A stretch of 64,000 bases of DNA from Candidatus Endolissoclinum faulkneri L5 (GCF_000510265.1 NZ_CP006745.1:1261654-1325653), one strand, 5' to 3'. Shown: positions 13,721 through 25,182, counted from the stretch's first letter. Translations and numbers: made by a program. The notes: generated by a model from the letters alone, not told the origin.

Positions 13721-15761
13721 GTTTAACTAAAGAAAACATTTATTTGTTATTATTAAAAACTGATAGATTAATAGTTTATCGCGATCCATCAAATTTACAG
13801 TAATAAAATGCTAGTTAGTGGTCGTGAAAATTTGAGATATTTTTCTAAACTTGATTAATAGAATGGAAAATATCTTAACTAAGATTAAGGAATGATCTGC
13901 TCTATACGAAACTTTTGCCTTTTTAAGATAGTTTTTTAAACACATCAATTCGCTGTTCACTAAAGCGATACCGAAAATAACTAAAAATCGATTATACTAC
14001 AGTACTAACAAAACAAGCTTATTAACAACCTTAATTATTTCTTCATTCAAGCTTACTGCTTTTCCTCAACAGAGGAAAGCTGAAGAAATTATTCAAGTAA
14101 CTGAAATACGACAATACTAATGCTGTGTGTATATAAAAAAAATAATAGCTTACAAATGTATCTCTTCAGTGGCAGAATCTTTAAGAAATAATCTAGATGA
14201 TAATATAACTGTTGAAATTTGATACAAAAGTTAAAGTTTAATAGAAAAGCTGTACGTCACATAATGATAAATACTAAGTATTGCTAAATAGCATTTTTTA
14301 TAAAAATTTAACAGATAACTATAGATATATAACAATATGCTGATCAAATAAATAAGCTATCGTATGCATGTATTCTCAACATAGTTAAATCCAAATGCGA
14401 TGATCTTATCTATCGGATCATTAGTTTCAATAATAGCAATACGTTACGTAAGTAAAGTATTAAAAATTGATACGTTTTATGTTGGATAAAGAACTAATAA
14501 TTTTTATTAAATAAACACTATCTACATCTTTAGCAAAGCTACTTGTTTGAAGAACTGAACTGAATAATGCAACAAGGGAATCTTTGAACTACAAGAAAAG
14601 ATAAAACTAGCATGTGGAATAAATTAAGTGATAGTATAAGTAAATATATTTGTTATATATGATCTATAGAATTAGTTAATAGAATAATTCAATAATACTA
14701 TTTTAAAATCTATAAAATAATTGTTATTATCCATTAGCTAGGTAAATTATTAAGGTTTAGTAATTAAAACCTAATTAATATATGACAAATTTCCGCTGAA
14801 TGCAATACAAACACACAGAATAAAATTTAATTTATTGAATAAAATATTGAATAAAATTGCGCTTAAAATTTAAACTGATATTTTATTAACGTTAGCAAGA
14901 ATAAATTTCCATTATAATTTAGTAATTATTATTATAAATATATCAGCTTATTTAAAATATTTATTCATCATCACAATCTATTAGCTAATTTGCCAGACAG
15001 ACTAACGAGGTTACAACTAAAAGTGATAATTGATATTAAACCAAAGCTAATAAATCAGGTAAATTAAGCACATACACGAAAAAAATAATTGATTTCTTAA
15101 CCCACAATGTTTGATTAATTTTTATGACAAAATTACATTAAGTCAATGCATTAATAGATGTAATTACAATTAATTTGCTACTCTATAAACTTTGATATAA
15201 TAACAACAAAAAGTTGAGCATTAGATTAACTTCTAATCTAATATTAAACTAAATAAATGTTAACATAACTAATCAAGGTTGATATTTTTTTAAATTACGA
15301 AGAACAACAGCTTTTTAGATAAAACAAATTAAAAAACTAAAAATTCAGAACAAACCGCTCAAAAAAAATTAAAGCGCAGAAAGCCAAGATCCTCCATCGA
15401 GAGCTATATTTTTACACCGCAGTCCAATTAAGGATACTTAAGAATAATTGGTAAGTAATTAATTTAATTTAACACTGAAACTGAGATTGTTAAGATACGA
15501 AACATAGAGCTAATATAAACAAACAGTAACATACTTCTACAAACCGATCACTGGTCTTTACGAAAGATCAAAATAATTTATAATAAAAGATAATATCACG
15601 TGACAATAAGTAATAACTTGTATTATAAGTAATAACTTGTATTATAGTTCGGCTAGATAAAAATACTTAAGCTCCGACTAAAAACTACGGTTAATCTTCT
15701 TAATAATTTCTCCCCACTTAAATCTATAAATATTACATATTTATTTCACCTGATCAATATT
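13721..15761. other. Gene-free AT-rich stretch between tRNA-Gln and rpmF
   Basis: No coding sequence recognised. It contains a perfect 19-bp tandem duplication at 15606-15643 and a 12-bp one at 14833-14856 (TATTGAATAAAA twice). Confidence 0.55.
15606..15643. repeat. Perfect 19-bp tandem duplication
   Basis: ATAAGTAATAACTTGTATT occurs at 15606-15624 and 15625-15643, followed by ATAG, so the match runs on for 3 bases into the flank. Confidence 0.95.
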
Positions 15762-15944
15762 CTATTTATTTTTAACTTTTATTACTTGCTTACCTCGGTA
15801 AATTCCTGTTTTTAGATCAATATGATGCGGTCTATGCAGCTCGCCAGTATCCTGGTTCTCGACATAAGCATCAGACTTCAGCTTATCGTGTGCTCTACGC
15901 ATGCCACGCTTAGAAGGAGTAGTTTTACGTTTAGGAACCGCCAT
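15762..15944 (-). CDS. rpmF: 50S ribosomal protein L32
   Basis: L32 is a small protein of the large ribosomal subunit. The 60-residue product has the family N-terminus [20 protein letters not shown] and the alphaproteobacterial C-terminal pattern ending in IKVKNK; this lineage's L32 lacks the zinc cysteines found in other forms, and none are seen here. It is strongly basic, as expected. It stands alone, with no plsX or other common neighbour nearby. The ribosome binding site is weak. Confidence 0.97.
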   Translation of the reverse strand: MAVPKRKTTPSKRGMRRAHDKLKSDAYVENQDTGELHRPHHIDLKTGIYRGKQVIKVKNK

Positions 15945-16901
15945 ATTATCAATACTCTACATTAAAACACCATAATCCACTACAGATCAAATTATAAAGC
16001 AATAAATACAATTTAGCTAATTATGCAAAATGCTTAAAGGCTCTCTTAATTAAAAATTAAATTGATAATACTTTGTAATTTTTCTCTGAACGACCTTACA
16101 GTATAATAATCCTCGTCCTGTAAGGAAATTATTCTTTAAACCCAATACTCAGCATCTAGCCTTAGGTCTATTTTATCCTAATTAATATCAGATAAAAAAT
16201 TATTAGTCAATAACAATAATATGCTGTAAAATTGCACAAATTTTAACTGAAATTTTCATATATTCACTCTAATTCACTATTAACATTTATTTACGGATAA
16301 ATGTTAAAAAGAACACATTATTTGACTGTAGTCCACAAAACAACAAAAATGAAACTACTACATACTTAATTAACGGCAAAAACACTTTTTTATATATAGT
16401 ACACATCTAGCAATCAGATATAATTAATTGAAAGACTTCTATTGAAGCACCTAAAGATAATTTATTTAAATGAAATAATATAATAATTAATTTGAGCTAC
16501 ATCTAATACTGACAGTATTATTTTATTATAAAAAATGACTAATATCCTAAAAATTTTTTATTTGATTTTAATATAAATTAAGTAAATGCTCGATTTTTTA
16601 GGTTATGCTGAATACTTTTGCTCGATCAAGTAATTCCTGTACTTAATTTAAATTTTAAATAATAATTAGATTTTTATCTATGGAATTGAAAAAAAAAATT
16701 AAACATTAATTATATTTAATTCTTATATTCTCGATATATACAATAATCTATTACAATATTCTTATAATCTATTACAATATTCTTAATAAAATTAAGCAAT
16801 GCGCATGATTTGATATTTTACAATACGGGATAATTACTTTTAAAAAATATTATAAACAATTAGCGATAAATATCACTGTTATTTTTAAAATAGGAGACTG
16901 T
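15945..16901. other. Gene-free AT-rich stretch between rpmF and sdhE (divergent)
   Basis: It should contain both promoters, but none is clear. It has a perfect 21-bp tandem duplication at 16743-16784, 118 bp before the sdhE start. Confidence 0.55.
16743..16784. repeat. Perfect 21-bp tandem duplication
   Basis: Bases 16743-16763 are repeated exactly at 16764-16784; the unit contains CTATTACAATATTCTT. Confidence 0.95.
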
Positions 16902-17171
16902 ATGACAAAAGCACTAGAAGCTAGAAAGAAACAATTACGCTATCGTAGCACTCACACTGGATCAAAAGATACTGAACTTATACTTGGTCAATTCGCTAAT
17001 AAACATCTTGAATCGTTAGGAGAATCTGATTTGGATAAATATGAGCATTTACTAAATATCGAGCACAACCTTCTCTATAGATTAATTACTAATAAAAAAA
17101 TACCAGATAAAGAACTCGATACATCGGTATTGCAAATGTTGCGTATGTTAACCTTAAATTGTATCAAATAA
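16902..17171 (+). CDS. sdhE: FAD assembly factor SdhE (Sdh5/YgfY family)
   Basis: SdhE helps attach FAD covalently to the succinate dehydrogenase flavoprotein SdhA. The 89-residue length and pattern fit: a basic N-terminus, then RSTHTGSKDTELILGQFA, where relatives have RS-x-x-RG-x-x-E-x-D-L-I-L-G, then LDKYEHLL, DLY-like NLLYRLI, and a C-terminal DTSVLQMLRML helix. The conserved RGxxE motif reads TGSKD here: the glycine is kept, the arginine is replaced by threonine and the glutamate by aspartate. That may weaken SdhA binding or reflect lineage drift. GGAG lies about 6 nt before the ATG. No sdh structural gene is in the window and mfd, a usual neighbour, is distant. Confidence 0.82.
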   Translation: MTKALEARKKQLRYRSTHTGSKDTELILGQFANKHLESLGESDLDKYEHLLNIEHNLLYRLITNKKIPDKELDTSVLQMLRMLTLNCIK

Positions 17172-19127
17172 AATTTGGCTCAAATGGAAATTTGAATTAT
17201 GAAATATCCAGTTACTTGATTGCCTGATTGTACTTATTTGTAAAAAATCTTGCTTGCAGTCAATTGGAAAATGCAAGTTAATGTCAAAAATCAAAACACC
17301 GGCGAAAGTTTTAACCTAAGAGTACTTAAGTTTATAAAGCTAACAGTAGCATATAAGATTATAATCAAAAACATAATCTTTAAAGCTATAATTTTCTCAC
17401 AAACATCTCGCAAAAACTTTATAATTATAAACTATCATTGAACAAAAACTAGCTGTTTAATAAAAGAATCATCGTTTAATTAATTTACATTTTTTTAAAG
17501 AATCCTTCTTAAGGTGCCCTAATTTATAAAATTAGCAACAGCAAAAAATTACTTCCTGGGGTAAGCAAACAAAAATTAACAATTAATAAACTAGTAATTT
17601 CTTGTTACCCTAATCACACTGTGTGATTAAATGAATCTACAGCAGTATGTAATATTTTACATGTTTTTAGTAGCCAAAAAAACAATTTGTTCATTTAAAG
17701 TGACAATAATCTTAAATAAATTTAGTTTCTTAGCTAGACTATAATAGTTTAATACATAAAAGCGAACATTACAGTAGTTAGTGCCCAGTTAAATAATTTT
17801 AAAAAGTAACTTTATAAAATATATTTAACTTGTAAAGTTTAATTAGTGCTAATGTAGCATTACAGAAGAAATTTAAAATTTTTAATCATGTCTAACAATT
17901 AATCATTAATTAAATCTTACTTAAAATATAGTTACTTAATTGATACAATAATGTAATAATCTTATGCTAATTGCTTATTATACTTATAAGTTTAAGTATA
18001 AATTCTAAATTATTGAAAAATACTATAAGCCTGCACAATCCTTGCTAATTTAATTAATATATTAATTTATCGTTTTATTTTTACATTAAATTAATACGAC
18101 CTGGAAATATTACAAAATAAATTACTATAGATTGTTTTTACTTTGCACGATTTTTTTCTAAAAAAATTACTTGATCTTTTATTAAGTATAAATCGTACAG
18201 CATAATTCACTCTGTTATGGATAATATTCTTATTAAATCTTAGCATGAATACAAATAACAAATTAATTTTTATACAATATAAATATGATGACTTAATCCA
18301 GCGATAAAAGTGTCAACACATTGATGCTCTGATATGTTAGAATATTAGATAATGAAGCGCAATCCAACTCAATAGACATTGCCTGAAATCTTAATAAATA
18401 CATCAATTAATTAATGAGAAAGCTTAAGCATTATAAGATTTTCGAAAGCTAATAAATGCTTCTTATTACATTTGAAATAAATAAAATAATAAAAATAAAC
18501 AATTTTCAATGATTCTATTTTCTTTTAACAAAGATACAGTATCTATGATACGGCTTACAAGAAAGCAGAAGTATTTAGTGTGCTAAGTTTTTTACGAAGG
18601 TCAATATTACCTTATGGCAATGCACTAGGATAGTCTAATTAATAATCTGGTAAAAATATTGCATTATTAGCAATAATATTTTTGCCTTCGCCACTAACTA
18701 AAAACATTTTACTAAATGATTTTAGGATCACATCGTGTGCGTAAATTAATTCAGTTAACCTTAGCGAGATTAAATGAAAACTGCAACCATTGCTCAGCCT
18801 TGCTGATGTTTAATCTTTGTTTAAGAAAAATGCTATTAATTCAATTAATTGTATCCTAATAATTAAATTAATAGCATTACTTCTATCGAAGTAATTGATT
18901 TTGCTCACTGTACATCTATGTTTTATTGGATAGAAATTTTTCTATTATTTAAGCGTTAAAAATTTAACATCAAACGAACAGACTATGCTGTGATTAATTA
19001 CCAAGCTACGCATTACAGATATCAGTAGATCTACGAAAAATAGAAGATAAATTACTAATTTACAGTCTGTCATTTCTTGCAAAGTCAACTTATGTCATCT
19101 AACAACTTTATATTTTAGGTAAATGCA
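17172..19127. other. Gene-free AT-rich stretch between sdhE and ygfZ
   Basis: No gene recognised. A 63-codon TTG-start ORF at 17250-17441 has no ribosome binding site or family resemblance and is probably chance. At 18829-18878 there is an imperfectly spaced inverted repeat (AATGCTATTAATT and its complement, 13 bp, 24-nt spacer). Confidence 0.5.
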
Positions 19128-20057
19128 ATGGTTAATGCATATTTTCACATATTGGATGATCGAGGAATTATCCGGGTTGCCGGCGAAGATCGATTCCAAT
19201 TTTTACAACATTTAGTTTCCAATGATGTTTTTAAAGTTACTCCTGAATCTGCCGGATATGGTGCTTTTTTAACTACACAAGGAAAATTTCTTCACGATTT
19301 TTTTTTAATCAATATTAATGATGCACTATTGATTGATACTGCTGCTGATCGTCTACAGGATTTTTTTTGCACTCTACAAAAATATAAATTACGCTCAAGA
19401 ATTGATCTTTCGATCAATTCTAAGCACTGGACAGTGGCAGCAATATTTGGAAAAAATGTATTAGATTTAGACTTAATCCATCTGCCAGCTAAAAGGGGAG
19501 CAATGAGTAGCTTTGCCGAGGGTTTTGCTTTCATTGATCCGCGCCATATCAATGCTGGCATACGTATTCTCTCTTACAAAGAGAGCAAACCAAACATCTT
19601 AAAAACAACTAAATTACAAGTAACTGATCGAGAATCTTATGAACGCTACCGTATTGCTTTAGGACTTCCAGATGGTACAAAAGATATGGAGGTTAAAAAA
19701 ACTTTATTGTTAGAAGCTGGATTTGAAGAACTCGGTGGAGTTGACTTCCAAAAAGGCTGTTATATAGGACAAGAGTTAACGGCCCGCACTAAGTATCGCG
19801 GTTTAGTAAAACGAAGACTGATGCCAATAAAAATTAATGGATCTATCCCAAACCCTGGAACAAAAATAACTTTAAATGGCCGCGGGATCGGTGAAGTTCG
19901 TAGTGTTATTGCCAATCGTAATAGCAATAAGCTAAAAGGTATTGGTTTAGCAATGATCCGTATTGATAGCATAAAAGATGCTATTCACTTCAATCATCAA
20001 CTAATCGCTAATGAGGCGATTATAAACCCATACAAACCTGATTGGGCTTCCTTATAA
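19128..20057 (+). CDS. ygfZ: YgfZ/IBA57-type folate-binding Fe-S assembly protein
   Basis: This family, related to the glycine-cleavage T protein, uses tetrahydrofolate to support assembly or repair of 4Fe-4S proteins such as MiaB and, in mitochondria (IBA57), aconitase. The 309-residue protein has the diagnostic KGCYIGQE motif (209-216) with its conserved cysteine, followed by TARTKYRG, and an N-terminal region VAGEDRFQFLQHLVSND typical of the family. Its length is normal. The chosen ATG has AGG about 9-10 nt upstream; the overlapping ATG 5 nt earlier is out of frame. No operon partner lies close, with gaps of 1.9 and 0.75 kb on either side. Together with the Atm1-like exporter it suggests Fe-S biogenesis is under selection here. 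Confidence 0.9.
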   Translation: MVNAYFHILDDRGIIRVAGEDRFQFLQHLVSNDVFKVTPESAGYGAFLTTQGKFLHDFFLININDALLIDTAADRLQDFFCTLQKYKLRSRIDLSINSKHWTVAAIFGKNVLDLDLIHLPAKRGAMSSFAEGFAFIDPRHINAGIRILSYKESKPNILKTTKLQVTDRESYERYRIALGLPDGTKDMEVKKTLLLEAGFEELGGVDFQKGCYIGQELTARTKYRGLVKRRLMPIKINGSIPNPGTKITLNGRGIGEVRSVIANRNSNKLKGIGLAMIRIDSIKDAIHFNHQLIANEAIINPYKPDWASL

Positions 20058-20813
20058 AAATAACTAATCGCTTTTGTAATTTTTAATTATAAGTTTTGTT
20101 TGTGAAATCTGAATGATTTCGCTTGCATCATAATTTTTTAAAACTAATATCTTGTAAAAGCGATATCCCTTTTTACCGATAAATTATATAGCCATTCATC
20201 AAACTTGATTTAGCGCGGTATTTATTTTAATAAGTAAAGCAAGCATATTAGGCCTATGTTTATTATAAAGATAGCAATGATTTACTAAGAAAATCAACAA
20301 AATATTTGTAGATAATTAGTGTAAATTACCATTATTGAAATAATCTGTAAATTTCATTACATGAATAGATACTTTTTTCAAAAGTTAAAATTTGCTAATT
20401 TATTTATGATCTTTATTAACGGTAAGATAAGTATTAATCTCTTCTTTTTAAGAGGAGAATAATACTTAAGAACGAATATGCATTTTTTCAATTACATAAA
20501 ATTTCTTCGATATTTTTATCAATATTAAACTAAATTGATATACTTCATATATACATGAATAAAAGATATGAGATTATGCTTTTATTAGTAATTTTTATAT
20601 GCTACTAACTGCAATCTAACTAAAAATTTTCCGGAAAACAATATTTATTATGTCAAATATTTTTATAAAATTAAAGCTAATTGCCCCGATATAAGAAGTT
20701 TTCATTTGTACTGATATTTTGTATTAGTATACTTTTTCTCCTAGATTATTAAGTATTAATAAGTAGTAAGCCTTGTAAGGGAAAAATTAGCCTTTCTGTA
20801 TCAAGGTATATAT
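20058..20813. other. Gene-free stretch before the ABC permease gene
   Basis: Nothing recognised apart from a small stem-loop around 20440-20460 (CTCTT...AAGAG) with a purine-rich GAGGAGA that has no ATG at a usable distance. Confidence 0.5.
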
Positions 20814-22448
20814 ATGCCTTTACACTATCGTTTTTTTCTTGTTGCTAGCATTATATGCGCTCTACTGGTAGCTGCGCCAATCCTCACTGTATTTCTGCAC
20901 GCCATGGCGCCTACTGAATTGATTTTTCATTTATACAACACATTGCTACCAACTTATATAAGTAATACCATACTATTAATTATCGGGGTTACGCTTGGAA
21001 CTGGCAGTATAGGAGTTGGTACAGCCTGGTTAGTTACTATGTGTCGCTTTCCTGGCCGATGTATAATGGAATGGGCACTAGTCTTACCCCTAGCTGCACC
21101 AACATATGTATTAGCTTATGCCTATGCTAATTTTTTAGAGCATGCTGGACCTGTACAAGAATTATTACGCCAAATGTTTTATTTAAAGCCAAGAGATTAC
21201 TGGTTCCCAGAGATTCGATCTTTAGGAGGAGTAATCGTTATGTTGACGATTACCTTGTTTCCTTACGTATATTTATTGGCTAGAGCAGCTTTTTTAGAAC
21301 AATCAGTATGTGTCATTGAAGTCAGCCGTACACTAGGAAAAACACCCGTACAAACATTTATGCGAATTGCACTGCCATTAGCTAGACCCGCAATTGCTGC
21401 AGGTATTGCTTTGGCTGTAATGGAAACACTAGCTGATTATGGAACTGTATCTTATTTCGGGGTACAGACCTTTACCACAGGGGTCTACTTAGCAATCTTC
21501 TCTTTTGGAGATAGAGTAGCTGCAGCTCAACTTGCCAGCGGCTTACTAATCTTTGTAATAATCGTTATCTTCATGGAGCGCATTTCCCGTGGGCGCCAAC
21601 GATTTGATCACACAACCAACATTTATCGCAAATTACCCATATTTAGACTCAGTAAGATGAAAGCAGCAGGCGCCCTTACAGCCTGTGCCTTACCTGTATT
21701 TTTAGGTTTTTTACTGCCTACTATTCTACTAATACACATGACAACAACTAATGGGCACAAAGTATTTGGTATACGCTATATAACAATGACGATTAATAGC
21801 GCTACCCTAGCCGGGATCACTTCCGTACTAGCGGTTTTTATATCTTTGCTTATGGCATATACAAATAGGTTATCAAAAGATAGCTGCACTATCTTGCTGA
21901 GCAAATTAGCTGCGCTCGGCTATGCAGTACCGAGTTCAGTTATTGCAATCGGTATTTTGATCCCTATATCTCTTTTTGATCGCTGTGTGGATGATGCAAC
22001 ACGACACATACTAGGATTATCCACCGGACTATTAATGAGTGGGAGCGCTGTAAGCTTAATATACGCATATTTAGTTCGTTTTCTTGCAGTATCGCTTCAT
22101 ACTATTGAAGCAGGAATGACTAAAATAACCCCAAACATGGATAAGGCCGCTCAGGTTTTAGGTAACTCTCCGAGATCAATATTGAAGCGAGTGCATTTAC
22201 CAATGCTGCGCAGCAGCCTACTAACTGCAACACTTATTGTGTTTGTTGATGTAATGAAAGAACTGCCAGCGACGATGATTTTACGTCCGTTCAATTTTAA
22301 TACTCTTGCAGTACAAGCGCACAATTTAGCAGCTGACGAACGAATATCCCAAGCTGCCACACCATCGTTAACTATTTTAGTGGTTGGCCTCCTACCAGTT
22401 ATTCTTCTAAGTTGGCATATTTCAAAATCGAGAACCTTATGTCAATAG
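20814..22448 (+). CDS. Fused two-domain iron(III) ABC transporter permease, FbpB-like
   Basis: The 544-residue integral membrane protein carries two tandem permease domains of the binding-protein-dependent type, as in FbpB/AfuB ferric iron importers. Hydrophobic segments fill the sequence, starting at about 5-30. Each half has an EAA-type loop that contacts the ATPase: EVSRTLGKTPVQTFMRIALP (169-188) and AAQVLGNSPRSILKRVHLP (445-463). METLADYGTVSYFGVQTFTTG (about 203-223) is typical of the iron(III) subfamily. AAGG lies 7-8 nt upstream of the ATG. No periplasmic binding protein or ATPase gene adjoins it, so partners must be encoded elsewhere or be lost. It is convergent with lepA, 75 bp apart. 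Substrate is inferred from family; thiamine or sulfate permeases are less likely. Confidence 0.87.
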   Translation: MPLHYRFFLVASIICALLVAAPILTVFLHAMAPTELIFHLYNTLLPTYISNTILLIIGVTLGTGSIGVGTAWLVTMCRFPGRCIMEWALVLPLAAPTYVLAYAYANFLEHAGPVQELLRQMFYLKPRDYWFPEIRSLGGVIVMLTITLFPYVYLLARAAFLEQSVCVIEVSRTLGKTPVQTFMRIALPLARPAIAAGIALAVMETLADYGTVSYFGVQTFTTGVYLAIFSFGDRVAAAQLASGLLIFVIIVIFMERISRGRQRFDHTTNIYRKLPIFRLSKMKAAGALTACALPVFLGFLLPTILLIHMTTTNGHKVFGIRYITMTINSATLAGITSVLAVFISLLMAYTNRLSKDSCTILLSKLAALGYAVPSSVIAIGILIPISLFDRCVDDATRHILGLSTGLLMSGSAVSLIYAYLVRFLAVSLHTIEAGMTKITPNMDKAAQVLGNSPRSILKRVHLPMLRSSLLTATLIVFVDVMKELPATMILRPFNFNTLAVQAHNLAADERISQAATPSLTILVVGLLPVILLSWHISKSRTLCQ

Positions 22449-22523
22449 CAAGTACACCATAATTTATTATTAGTTAACAGTTTTAAATGAATTATAAAGA
22501 CAAAATACTTTTGCTTTTGAAGC

Positions 22524-24326
22524 TTAGACATCTAATTTCAAGAGAGCAATAAAAGCAGATTGTGGAATTTCCACTTGTCCAGATTGTAGCATCTTTTTCT
22601 TGCCTTTTTTTTGTTTATCCAATAATTTTTTCTTTCGTGTGACATCTCCCCCATAGCATTTTGCTGTTACATTTTTGCGCATGGCACTAATAGTTTCTCG
22701 AGCAATAATTCTCCCTCCGACTGCTGCTTGGATGGCAATTTTAAAAAGTTGTCTGGGAATAAGTTTTTTTAAAAGCAAGCACATAGCTCTAGCACGTAGA
22801 TCAGCGCGAGTGCGATGAACAATCATCGATAATGCATCCACCGTCCTAAAATTAACCATGATTGATAACTTAACCAAATCGCTCTTGTTGTAGCCAGCCA
22901 TTTGATAATCAAAGCTTGCATAACCCTTGCTATTCGCTTTCAAACGATCATAAAAGTCAAACACAACCTCATTCAGAGGTAGACGATAAACTAGCATTGC
23001 TCGGCTTCCTGAATATACTAACTTAATTTGTTCGCCTCGACGTTCAATGCAAAGAGCTATTATATGACCAAGATACTTGTTCGGTACAAAAATTGTACCC
23101 TTAATGACCGGTTCTTCGATATAATCAATCTTCATTAAGTCAGGCAGATCGGTAGGGTTATGTAGATAAATCATTGTATTATCAGTTGTGTAAATTCTAT
23201 AAACGACGCTTGGTGCTGTAGTAATCAAATCAATATTAAATTCACGCTCCAAGCGCTCTTGAATGATTTCTAGATGAAGCAGGCCAAGAAATCCACAACG
23301 AAAACCAAAACCTAGCGCGGCTGAGGTCTCAGGTTCAAACTGAAAGCTAGCGTCGTTTAAACGTAATTTCTCTATACTATCACGCAAAACTTCACAATCT
23401 GCTGAATTAACAGGATATATCCCACAAAATACTACAGGAATACTAGGCTTAAAACCTATTATCAACTTATCCGTTGGGCGATTTTCTTCAGTTATTGTAT
23501 CTCCAATACTAGTATCGGCTACTTTTTTGATAGAGGCGTTTATGCAGCCTACTTCGCCTGGACCTAATTCATCAACAGTAACCCTTCTTGGCGTCATGAC
23601 ACCAAGGAGCTCAATCCGATGCAATGCACCGGTTTGCATCATCTTTATCTTCTGGCCCTTCTTTAGTATACCTTCATTTACACGTACAAGACAGGTAACA
23701 CCAAGATAGCTATCATACCAACTATCTATCAAAATTGCTTTTAGTGGGGCCTCCTTAGTACCGTTCGGGGGGGGTAAAAACTCAACAATTGCTTCAAGTA
23801 ATTCAGCAACTCCAAGACCAGTTTTTGCCGAAAGCATTATAGCTCTCGAGGTATCTAGGCCAATTACCTCTTCAATATTCTGCATTACCCGCTCTGGATC
23901 AGCAGCAGGCAAATCAACTTTATTCAAAACAATTATGATCTCATGATTTAGCTCAATCGCCTGATAAACGTTAGCTAACGTTTGCGCCTCAACTCCCTGC
24001 GCAGCATCAACTACTAGAACAGAGCCCTCGCAGGCTGCTAGCGATCTGCTAACTTCGTAGCTAAAATCTGCATGACCAGGAGTGTCAATCATGTTCAAGG
24101 TGTAGTTATTGCCATCCCTAGAATTATAAATCAGACGAACAGTTTGCGCCTTAATAGTAATTCCTCGCTCACGCTCAATGTCCATAGAGTCAAGAACTTG
24201 CTGCTTCATATCACGATCAGACAGTCCACCACACATCTGAATTAGCCGATCAGCTAATGTTGATTTTCCATGATCAATATGAGCAATAATCGCGAAATTG
24301 CGTATAGTAGAAATGTTTTTTGTCAT
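22524..24326 (-). CDS. lepA: Elongation factor 4 (LepA), ribosome-associated GTPase
   Basis: LepA/EF4 is a translational GTPase acting on 30S biogenesis and stalled ribosomes. The 600-residue protein has the full set of motifs: G1 AHIDHGKS (15-22), the ERGITI switch region, G3 DTPGHADF, G4 NKVDLP, and the LepA-specific C-terminal domain ending with [25 protein letters not shown]-type sequence. An 8-base G run (plus strand, 23767-23774) encodes the PPPNG turn. Shine-Dalgarno pairing is poor. The lepB gene that often follows lepA is not here; the neighbour downstream is the convergent permease gene. Confidence 0.98.
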   Translation of the reverse strand: MTKNISTIRNFAIIAHIDHGKSTLADRLIQMCGGLSDRDMKQQVLDSMDIERERGITIKAQTVRLIYNSRDGNNYTLNMIDTPGHADFSYEVSRSLAACEGSVLVVDAAQGVEAQTLANVYQAIELNHEIIIVLNKVDLPAADPERVMQNIEEVIGLDTSRAIMLSAKTGLGVAELLEAIVEFLPPPNGTKEAPLKAILIDSWYDSYLGVTCLVRVNEGILKKGQKIKMMQTGALHRIELLGVMTPRRVTVDELGPGEVGCINASIKKVADTSIGDTITEENRPTDKLIIGFKPSIPVVFCGIYPVNSADCEVLRDSIEKLRLNDASFQFEPETSAALGFGFRCGFLGLLHLEIIQERLEREFNIDLITTAPSVVYRIYTTDNTMIYLHNPTDLPDLMKIDYIEEPVIKGTIFVPNKYLGHIIALCIERRGEQIKLVYSGSRAMLVYRLPLNEVVFDFYDRLKANSKGYASFDYQMAGYNKSDLVKLSIMVNFRTVDALSMIVHRTRADLRARAMCLLLKKLIPRQLFKIAIQAAVGGRIIARETISAMRKNVTAKCYGGDVTRKKKLLDKQKKGKKKMLQSGQVEIPQSAFIALLKLDV

Positions 24327-24582
24327 AGTGTTTGAGATATAATCAAGCTATCAAGCTGATTATATATACTCCACTTAAATGAACAATGCATACTTATCAC
24401 CTGGCAAAAGCTCATCCAAAAGCGATTGGCCATAGAATATGCTAAAACATTTGAACAATAATTTAAGTTTACGGTCGATGAGCGCTAAAATTTGATAAGA
24501 CAAACTGTTTGTTTTTCTAAGCAACAGCTTAACATTTATAATAGTAAACTTACTTTTAGAATAGCAAATAATTTTTAAGATC

Positions 24583-24627
24583 ATGCATAATTAGTGTGAG
24601 AAATTGAATCTTACCCTAATTATGCAT
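24583..24627. repeat. Inverted repeat with 12-bp perfect arms and an extended stem
   Basis: ATGCATAATTAG (24583-24594) and CTAATTATGCAT (24616-24627) are perfect complements. After one mismatch the stem continues GTGAG/CTTAC with one wobble, leaving a 9-nt loop. On the plus strand it is followed by TTTTAGAAAAA, so a weak plus-strand terminator is possible, although no intact plus-strand gene precedes it within 2 kb. Confidence 0.6.
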
Positions 24628-24718
24628 TTTTAGAAAAACGTATTGAGTAAAGCATTGTAGCTTCGCTGAAGCCTACTCTCCTCGACAATCATAAACAAAC
24701 TAGCTTACGAAATAATAT

Positions 24719-24787
24719 TCAATGAGGAGTTAGACCAATATAGAGTTGTAAAAACAACACAGCCAAACACAAGTAAAATAATGCCAT
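24719..24787 (-). CDS. Candidate 22-residue hydrophobic microprotein
   Basis: GGGAG lies 8 nt upstream of an ATG that opens 22 codons starting MALFYLCLAVLFLQ and ending IGLTPH, enough for one membrane span. I do not recognise it; short one-span subunits of oxidases and transporters have this shape, but so would a chance ORF in T-rich sequence. The downstream side (minus strand) holds the hairpin at 24583-24627, about 90 nt away. It could also be a remnant signal peptide. Confidence 0.25.
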   Translation of the reverse strand: MALFYLCLAVLFLQLYIGLTPH

Positions 24788-24933
24788 AACACTTTCTCCC
24801 ACTTATAGATTTACCAAAGTTTATATTCAATGTTAGAAATTGACCACATATCTGGACAATATAAGCTATTATATAAAAAATGCAAACGACTAATTTTTGA
24901 ATGATTTAATAAATTAAGCACCTTATTTTATAA

Positions 24934-25182
24934 TTACTCTTGCGCAAAACAAAGAAAAGATAAGAAATTAAGTATTGGTTGGCAATTGCCTTCTAATATG
25001 AAAAAATTAGCAAATATAATTGCTAAGCCATTTAGCATTACACACTGCCCGCTTGAAGTTTAGCGATGCAGAACCATGCTTTTAGCAAAAGCTACTTTAT
25101 CACCTCCTTCAGCATCTAATCATTCTACTATAGAAGTGTTAGAAGATCTATAACGCGCTTAGCTGAGATCATCTTTTAAATT
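24934..25182 (-). pseudogene. Possible relic of a decayed coding sequence, family unknown
   Basis: One minus-strand frame reads coherently through three stops (at 25159-25161, 25120-25122 and 25060-25062), including the segment LDAEGGDKVAFAKSMVLHR, which is richer in Gly, Ala and Glu than random AT-rich DNA would give. No family recognised. Part of the signal comes from a perfect AAGGAGGTGAT, which could also be an orphan ribosome binding site. Chance cannot be excluded. Confidence 0.25.

Noticed and set aside
17250-17441. 63-codon plus-strand ORF after sdhE
   Set aside because: TTG start without Shine-Dalgarno, lysine/isoleucine-rich translation typical of AT-rich noise, no family.
24881-24900. 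GCAAACGACTAA resembling the tmRNA tag-coding sequence
   Set aside because: No tRNA-like domain or pseudoknot elements around it.
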